From contig CM053795.1 in assembly GCA_028671895.1 (NCBI GenBank), forward strand, positions 10,437,501 through 10,501,500: a stretch of 64,000 nucleotides of DNA, given 5' to 3'. A program made the position numbers and the translations under genes. Below the pieces are notes generated by a model. It was not told where the DNA came from. It made no database searches and saw nothing but the letters and a program-made list of their open reading frames with translations. Of the stretch, positions 57,081 through 64,000 are shown piece by piece. The stretch is from Oenanthe sinensis (taxonomy: Eukaryota > Streptophyta > Magnoliopsida > Apiales > Apiaceae). How positions within the stretch are numbered: position 1 is the first letter of the stretch; each line of letters starts with the position of its first letter.

Positions 57081-59380
57081 TTTTAACCGTTTTTCTATCT
57101 CACTTAGATTTATAGTAGCTAGTTACATTACATTACCGCCTTGTTTGTTTATTGGGTTTTAGGTTAGGGTTACATAGTAACTTCAAATTTCTAAGAAATA
57201 AGTTATAATGTTAAAATTCCTAGATTTAATAAATAAATATATTTGGTTTATCACTATTATTTTAAGTTACATAGTTATTTTTTGTTTAAATTATTAATAC
57301 TTATACAAAATTTCATTTTCTAAAAATAATAATTTTATTAATTTTGTTATTATAAAGATATGTATAAAATTAATTATAAACTTTTCTAAAAATATTAAAA
57401 TAATACTTTAAAATTAATATATTCAAAATTGTTATTTAAAATATTTATATTATTTATAAATTATTGTAAAAATAAATAAAAATTTAATTATAAACTAATG
57501 TAAATATAATTAAAATTTTAATTATAAACTATTAATTTTTTTATTTATAAAATATTTATAAACATAGTAAATTAAAAACATAAATATTTGAAATTTCAAA
57601 CATTTAATTTGATTTGTAGTGAAGGTAATAATCATATTGACACAAAATTAATTAAAAATTGATTAAAACCATTTTAAAAATGATATATGAAAGATTTAAA
57701 ATATAAATATTTGAAATTATTGTTTAGAAAACATGTGTGTATTATAATGTATTTTAAACATAAATAAATATAATTATATAAACTAATATAAAAATAAATA
57801 AAATTTTTATTATAAAATATTATTTAATTTTAAAATGTGTTAAAGTGTATTTATATTGTATTTTTCCTTATGTAACTCCGGGTGATATATAATTCCAGAT
57901 GATCACTATGTTTTATAGTAACCCTATATGCGTTACAAGCAAAAGTTCCTTTGTTCACTTTAAAAGTTCCATGGAATTCTAAGTTATTGAGGCGAGTTTC
58001 AGGTAACAAACAAGGTCGTTACGAATACAATAACTTATTTCAATATAATTACAAACTTATTAATTGCTATGATTTTTGTTGCACGAGTAAATTAAATTAC
58101 TTCAATACAATTTTTAAAATGAATATCGTTTAATAACTTATTTATTTTAGTCACTCTAGTGCACACCTTATATTTATATAAAAATATTAAACTTTGGTTT
58201 TATAATTTTTTATGAAATTACAATAAATTTTTATAAATTATTTAAGATATTTCATCTTACGTAAATATCACATTAGTTAAATAATAATAAATTATGAATA
58301 TAGTGAATGCAAAATAAGAAAATATTCATAGAAATAACTTCACTAGCGGATCAAGGGCATTTACTCGTTTAATTTAGATTAATTACTTTTGTTAGTTTAA
58401 CATGAAAAATAAATTATATAATAATTAATAAATGATATATATAAGATTTTGTACCGTGGAATACTGTTAAATGAAATACAAATTGAAAACCTATATATCA
58501 TATAAAAGAGATGAGTATATTACTTATATATATATAATTTTAAAATTAATTTTATATTTATTATTTAAAAAATTGAATTTTTAAAAATTTAATTATATTC
58601 TCATTTTTAATATAATAATTAGAAATATATTTAATAAATATTTTTTTTAGTAGGTATAATCTTTCCAAATTTACATGTAAAAGGGGATGAGTATATTATT
58701 ACTCAGTGTTTTATGTTTAGGACCGAGGTGAGGAGGGGCCGGGGCATCTATATAAATTATCGGTTCATCAAATGAATTATACGGAGTATTTATAATTATA
58801 AAGCATATGATTGTTGCAAAGTAACCATGTCTCGGTGTGTGTCTAATAATGCAACTCTGGTATGATGTCTCCATGCCACAGATTTATCTGGTTTTGTTCC
58901 ACTAATCCATTAGTTTGTTTGAAGTCATTCCCCACTTTCTATGATGGAGTATTGCATTATACATTTATACCATGCATTTTGTGTTAAACCAAAAGGTCAA
59001 GTAAAAACTACAGAAAATATTCTAAACACAACCAAGCACTGTCTAAAAGCTACAAATTTTGTAGTCCCATTACTTTTTATTGATAAACACAAGGCAAAAG
59101 CATCTTGGGTTGTGATTTTGTGGTGTGAAAATATCTAAAAATAAAATGAGCAGTGAAAAGTGAAAGAAGAGAGGTAAAGTAAAGGGAGGCAAAAGTCCAA
59201 GATTTACGATGGTTAAAAAGGAAGGTGGAAAAAGCACAACCATGATTGAGTCAAGAATAAATGGAGGGTGAGTGAGTGTCAAGGGGGGCAAAAGCTATGA
59301 TTGAGAGAATTGGTACCCCTGACACCACCATGTCATGATTGGACTTCCACAACCCCCTCTTCTAACCCATCCCTTCTTTC
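57081..59380. other. Distal promoter region of the ATHB2-like gene
   Basis: The region to about 58650 is extremely AT-rich with no gene. From 59150 it becomes less AT-rich. Three 'atgattg' half-sites (about 59243, 59297 and 59335) resemble halves of the HD-Zip II binding site CAATSATTG. Confidence 0.45.
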
Positions 59381-59388
59381 TATATAAC
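59381..59388 (+). promoter_or_regulatory. TATA box of the ATHB2-like gene
   Basis: TATATAAC lies 296 bases before the start codon. It is followed by a pyrimidine-rich stretch typical of a plant transcription start, which would be near 59412. Confidence 0.6.
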
Positions 59389-59506
59389 CCCTCTCTAGTC
59401 TTCCATTTCTCTCCATCTGCATCTTCTGCTTGCTTTCGTCTTCTCCCTCAACTTTCATTCTCTTCTCTCTCAGTCTATATACATCTGCATACGCAGCAGT
59501 TGTACA

Positions 59507-59594
59507 ACCCATAACAACCTTGCTAGCTTGTATAATTTGTTAGATTCTTGAAAAGCATACCTATTTTTCAAGAAAAGCTAACCCATAACAACCT
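59507..59594 (+). repeat. Imperfect direct repeat in the 5' leader of the ATHB2-like gene
   Basis: The sequence acccataacaacct occurs at 59507-59520 and 59581-59594. Each copy is followed by 'tttgttRgattcttgaa', which suggests a tandem duplication of about 74 bp inside the untranslated leader. Confidence 0.7.
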
Positions 59595-59676
59595 GAGTTT
59601 GTTTGTTGGATTCTTGAAGGTCATTTATTAAAAAAAGGCACTATATATCAAATAAAATTTATACATCATTACAAGC

Positions 59677-61446
59677 ATGATGATTCATCAAAGAGAAGAT
59701 CACTTGGGTCTAAGCCTAAGCTTGAACTTCCCGGCTGAAACTCACCAGCCTTCATCATCTTCAACACCACTCCAGTTAAATCTAGCACCTTCCATGACCA
59801 CTCCATCAACCCCACCATTCAATCTCTTCCATACCAACAAAAAAGAAACCTCAGGTAACTTTCTATGACACCCACTTAACAACAACTCATCTTTTCACAC
59901 TTTGTTTTTCTCACAGGCATTTCATCAAACACTCAACACCCATCTTAAAAAGCTCAAAACTTTACATCTTTTCACCTCAGATCTACATCTAACGAGCTCA
60001 TTTTCTTGGTTTTTTTTACAGATCGGAACATTCTTGACGCATGCAGAGTGGAAACGAGGTCGTTCTTGAAGGGAATCGACGTGAACCGGGTACCGGCGAC
60101 GACGGTGGACATGGAAGAAGAAGCTGGGGTGTCATCACCCAACAGCACAATATCAAGTGTGAGTGGAAAGAGGAGTCTTGAGAGATCTGAGACTGGTAAT
60201 GGAGATGATCTTCTAGATTGTTCTAGAGGTTTGATTAATAGTGATGAAGAAGATGGTGATAATTGTAGAAAGAAACTCAGGCTTTCTAAAGATCAGTCTG
60301 CTATTCTTGAAGATAGTTTTAAAGAACACAATACTCTTAATCCAGTAAGTATTCATGCATACATACATTAACATGTACACGTATAGTTGTGTTTTTTTAT
60401 GGGACGGGGGTATTTTTGGTAATTTTGCTGATGATGTTTGTATGTGTTTTGCAGAAGCAAAAGCTGGCCTTGGCAAAAAGATTAGGGTTGAGACCTCGTC
60501 AGGTGGAGGTTTGGTTCCAGAATAGAAGGGCAAGGTGAGATATTTGTCGATTTTTTCGAGGGCATTTTTGATATTTAATTAGTCCTTAAAATTGGTCTAT
60601 GAGAACATGTAAAATAGGGTGAGAACAAAGGCTTGTATATATTATAAGAATAAGATCATCAAGATTCAAGATACTTGAATCTATATAAAATACTAAGATG
60701 TATATTTATTTAATAAAACATTAAACATGTTAAAACAACTTAAGTGCTGTTTGGATCATAGGATTTTAACCAGGTTAATGGGAATGGACTGATTTTGCAC
60801 TACAAAATTGTATCAGAATTTCATTCTCGTTAACTGGGTTAAAAATTGTGATCCAAAATGTCGCTTAGTGTTAATGATAAGGAATTACTGTATTGTATAG
60901 CTCTGACTTATGCCCCTCTATGAAACCTATACGTATACATATAGGAGAGATCGAGATCAACATAGCTGAAGGTGTGATTATTTTAATTTTATTGTCGAAA
61001 ATTTTTAACTAGAAAAAATCCCCAAGTATTAAAGGTAGGTAGTTTATATACAACTATCGACCATTTGTGGCAAAGACTAAATTTTAGAGAACATTGTTAT
61101 GTACAGGACTAAGTTGAAGCAAACTGAGGTTGATTGTGAGTTCTTGAAAAGATGCTGTGAGAATCTAACAGATGAGAATAGGAGACTGATGAAGGAGGTT
61201 CAAGAACTGAGGGCACTCAAATTATCCCCACAGTTCTATATGCAAATGACCCCTCCCACAACCCTCACCATGTGCCCTTCATGTGAACATGTCTCGGCTC
61301 CACCATCGTCTTCAACCGGCCCATCCTCCACACCTGTTGAGACCCCATGGCCCCACCATTCGGGTTCTAGTCACCATCGTGTCCCTTTTAATCCATGGGC
61401 CATTGTACCTGCTGGTCACCGATCGTTCGATGCAGTTCACCATTGA
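59677..61446 (+). CDS. HAT4: Class II HD-Zip transcription factor, ATHB2/HAT4-like
   Basis: Four exons (59677-59854, 60022-60344, 60455-60534, 61107-61446) join to 306 residues. Features in order: an EAR-type repression motif (LSLSL, residues 12-16); the HD-Zip II N-terminal block (FLKGIDVNR and GVSSPNSTISS); the homeodomain at about 142-196 (RKKLRLSKDQSAILEDSF and WFQNRRARTK); the leucine zipper at about 197-231 (VDCEFLKRCCENLTDENRRL); and the redox-sensitive CPSCE motif (250-254). MMIHQREDHLGLSLSLNFP and MCPSCEHVS place it nearest ATHB2/HAT4. Known: HD-Zip II proteins are nuclear repressors, and ATHB2 is rapidly induced by low red/far-red light in shade avoidance. Intron 3 carries a foldback element. 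The position of intron 3 inside the RAR motif is typical for the family. Confidence 0.94.
60741..60867. mobile_element. Foldback MITE in intron 3 of the ATHB2-like gene
   Basis: The left arm (60741-60786, starting taagtgctgtttggatcata) and the right arm (60822-60867) are inverted copies, with about 75-80% match over 46 bp around a loop of about 35 bp. The size and near-complete hairpin indicate a small MITE. The family is not recognised. The RNA from this intron would fold into a long stem. Confidence 0.7.
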
Positions 61447-62691
61447 TCAAGGGTAGTGTGGTCATTTAAAAGTTGTTGAAAATGCAATGGAGAAATGAAG
61501 AAGTCCCTCTAGGATATCATGTTATGATTATGGTTATGTAAATTATCTAGGATTTGGTTGTTGAAATGTGATATGGTAGGGTCTCAACATGTTTTGGAGT
61601 ATTAAGACCCCCTACCCTGTTTAAGTAGGGTAGTTTTTTAGTCTTTAATCTTTGGTAGTACTAATTCTTCTTCCCTATTTTAAGGGTCGAAGTCTTTGTT
61701 TTGGAAACTTGGGGAAGGGAGGTAAAGTTATCTCTAATCATTTAGTATTAAACCTATTAAGAAATGTGTCAAGTACTTAAGTTTTACCTAATGAAGTTTA
61801 TCATCATGATTAAAACTTTAACTTAATGATACAAAGGTTGGTTCTGATCAGGATTTGACATTATTAACCACTAGAAGATAACCAGATCATGCATCCATGT
61901 TTAAACAAATAGTCAGTGATGAATGATGATGGTTAGGCAGAGACCAGAGAAAATGATAGGCTGAATTTTAGAGTATGTCATGGAAAGGTGATTGAATTTG
62001 ATGTCTACTATTTACTATACTTGGATGGAATATGTTAAACAAAATATAGGAAGGAGTGAGCATAACAACAACATGAAACTGGTGAGAATGTGATGTACGA
62101 TGGACATGTATGGTGGAAGCTGATGCACTACTAGGGGCCCCATATTCAATTCTAAAGTTGGGCCTGACTCCTGAGCAACCAAATTGGAATTATGATAGGT
62201 TTGCAGTGTATATGAAGAACATATTAGCTGACTTTTGTTTTCTGGAACATGCTTTATCAACTGAACTATGAGTCTATGACATTTTCTTATCTAAGTAGAG
62301 GCAGTGTCAAACTGACAATGACCAGGTAGCAAATTATGATTTTAGAGTTATTTCTTTGTAATTTTTACCATGCTCAGGTGTAGCCTGTAGAATAGAGTTG
62401 AATCTACGGGTCATTAAACAACTTCCTTTTGTAAAATTTTAGATCTAAATGTCATGACTTCCTTGAGTGACTAGAGAAGACTAAAAGAAGATGATTGTTG
62501 TCTGCAGTACACAGCTTATATGCACTAGCAGGAGGGTTCGGAAAAGGTCCAATCTAAAAGAGAAACAGAAGAAGAAAGGTATGGGTTCTGTGTTTCGAGA
62601 AATCAGTCTAAAGTGTTAAAAGTTGATTCAAAATTTAGTTTTCCGTGGAAGGGACAAAAGGTGCAAGACTCTAAAGTCAATTTGAAACTAA
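61447..62691. other. 3' untranslated region and downstream spacer of the ATHB2-like gene
   Basis: The first 300 bases or so are the probable 3' untranslated region. Beyond that no gene is supported. A short minus-strand frame at 62015-62260 has no recognisable features. Confidence 0.5.
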
Positions 62692-62797
62692 GAGCATTTC
62701 CAATGCAAAAGCCCAATTACAATTCTTTTGAGACTCATTTATATGTCACATAAACAAAAGTCTTCCTCCAATGCAAAGCCCAAGTCCATTTTTAATA

Positions 62798-63055
62798 CTC
62801 CATCCATCCCAATTCAAGTGGCTGATTTGACTTTTTAATGGTCAAATTTTTTAAAGTTTGACTAATAATTTCATTTACTATATAATTGAAAGAAATTACA
62901 AAATATATATCATTAAAAAGTATATATAATTTTCTTTAAAATCTACTTTTTAGATTTTCAAAATTATAAATATATATTTTTTAATTTTTAGTCAAAGTTA
63001 GCTAAATTTGACCGTTGAAAAGTCAAATCAGCCACTTGAAGTGGGATGGAGGGAG
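62798..63055. mobile_element. Stowaway-type MITE nested in the Harbinger-like element
   Basis: Inverted ends of about 50 bp start CTCCATCCATCCCAATTCAA and, from the other side, CTCCCTCCATCCCACTTCAA. They are flanked by TA on both sides (62796-62797, 63056-63057). Removing it joins the flanking host sequence 'ccatttttaa' and 'tgccccattt' cleanly. Confidence 0.9.
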
Positions 63056-63279
63056 TATGCCCCATTTATTTACTTTATGTATTTTTATAAATGATTAAAT
63101 AATATATTTTTATACAGTAATAATATAAATTAAATAATAAATAATTATTTAAAAATAAAATATATAAATAAAAAAGTCATAATTAAATTGAATTACATAA
63201 TAAAAGCACGCATTACAAGAATATGAAAAACATAAAATTAAAAACATTACATATGAAATAAATTAACGATTATTATGAA

Positions 63280-64000
63280 ATTGTGAAATATGCTACATCA
63301 TTCTTGATTTCACATCAGCAATCATCTTGTCATAAATCTCCGTTGAACATCATTATATCCCGTTGTATCGACCATTAAGAAACGTGAATCTATATCCTTT
63401 TATCGGACATTATTAAACTTCTCTATTATATTTAATTTTCTAGTTGTATCGGCTTTCAAATCTTCATATTCATCATCCATATTTTTTTTACTTTGGCCTT
63501 CCTTTTTCCCTTCTTAGTCGCTTTTGTACCTTTAGAACGAACATGAGATTCCACGTTATTTTCATGCGTCTCATCATTTCCCAATGTTGAATAAGCTCCA
63601 GAATCACTCAATTTAGTTTGCTTTCCACTTCCACAACTTGGCGTTGGAGTTCTCCATTTAGGTTGTCTCTGAAGCTCGTTCCAATGTAATTCAAAAATCA
63701 ACTTCGATAACATCACCATTAAGATCAATGATGTTAGTTGCATCAAAAGCAGAAGCTTGTGAGTGTGAAAAATTTTCATCACTAATCGCTGTTTGTTGAG
63801 TTCCAAATTGTGGAGGTATAGTTTGATAATTTGGGATAAACGGAGATTGAGAATTAGAAGGGTACATAAAATACGAATTTGAAAATTGAGAATTTGGAGT
63901 TTGAGGATGATAATTTAAATTTTGTGGATTTGAAAATTGAGAATTTTCAATATTTGGATTTTGGGCATATGGAAAATACGGATTTGGGGATGGATATTGA
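63280..64000 (-). pseudogene. Broken Myb/SANT-like (Harbinger ORF1-type) protein fragment
   Basis: From the window end a frame runs for over 100 residues rich in Asn, Gln, Pro and Ser (PNPYFPYAQNPNIENSQF) to a TGA near 63699. In a shifted frame follow a SDSGAYSTLGNDE segment and a basic KATKKGKRKAKVKK block. Further on come DLKADTTRKLNIIEKFNNVR, a stop, and TTGYNDVQRRF. This order matches the low-complexity N-terminus and the C-terminal part of plant proteins often labelled 'glutathione S-transferase T3-like'. The central Myb/SANT domain appears deleted, so it is a non-functional, internally deleted copy. Confidence 0.55.

Larger units (their letters stand above)
62692..64000 (-). mobile_element. 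PIF/Harbinger-like element, running off the window
   Basis: The left end GAGCATTTCCAATGC follows a TAA trinucleotide (62689-62691), a terminus typical of plant PIF/Harbinger elements. Inside are a nested Stowaway MITE and a minus-strand degenerate frame of the Myb/SANT-like class that accompanies these transposons. The other end lies beyond the window. Confidence 0.5.

Overview
This is nuclear DNA of a dicot plant. The genes have many short GT-AG introns, the intergenic DNA is AT-rich, and every protein I could place has a close plant homologue. Stowaway- and Harbinger-type miniature elements, a LINE and a fragment of plastid DNA are scattered between and inside genes. The MITE-rich character would fit an asterid, possibly Apiaceae, but that is only an impression.

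Layout. 1.4-8.5 kb (minus): an intact 15-exon PQT3-like (RBBP6/DWNN family) E3 ubiquitin ligase gene. 9.6-16.4 kb (minus): its direct tandem duplicate, whose exon 7 carries about 250 bp of plastid DNA with a complete psbT reading frame. 17.4-21.4 kb (minus): an AIM24-family gene, 10 exons. 24.4-26.7 kb (minus): intronless splicing factor 1/branchpoint-bridging protein with an RRM. 29.1-34.7 kb (minus): peroxisomal acyl-CoA oxidase ACX1, 14 exons, 664 codons, ending in the targeting tripeptide AKL. 36.9-39.0 kb (minus): a two-exon O-fucosyltransferase-like Golgi protein. 40.5-44.3 kb (plus): a decayed cluster holding a small membrane-protein ORF with a single in-frame stop, a more damaged second copy, and a DC1-domain pseudogene. 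45.2-45.8 kb (minus): a DUF1639 protein. 45.8-59.4 kb: a gene desert with G-box-rich islands and a LINE derivative flanked by a 17-bp target-site duplication. 59.7-61.4 kb (plus): a class II HD-Zip gene of the ATHB2/HAT4 type. 62.7 kb to the end: a Harbinger-like element with a nested Stowaway MITE and a broken Myb/SANT-like ORF.

The genes do not form a pathway. They are ordinary housekeeping and regulatory plant genes; the notable part is genome dynamics. The strongest observation is the plastid-to-nucleus insertion in the duplicated PQT3-like gene. It introduces stop codons, yet its net length is a multiple of three, and a candidate 192-nt GT-AG intron inside it would restore the reading frame. 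Also worth checking are the 205-codon ORF split by one TAA, and the G-box clusters upstream of an ATHB2-type gene, since that family is a known phytochrome/PIF target.

Exon boundaries were worked out by eye from splice consensus, reading-frame continuity and family similarity. No alignment or search was run.
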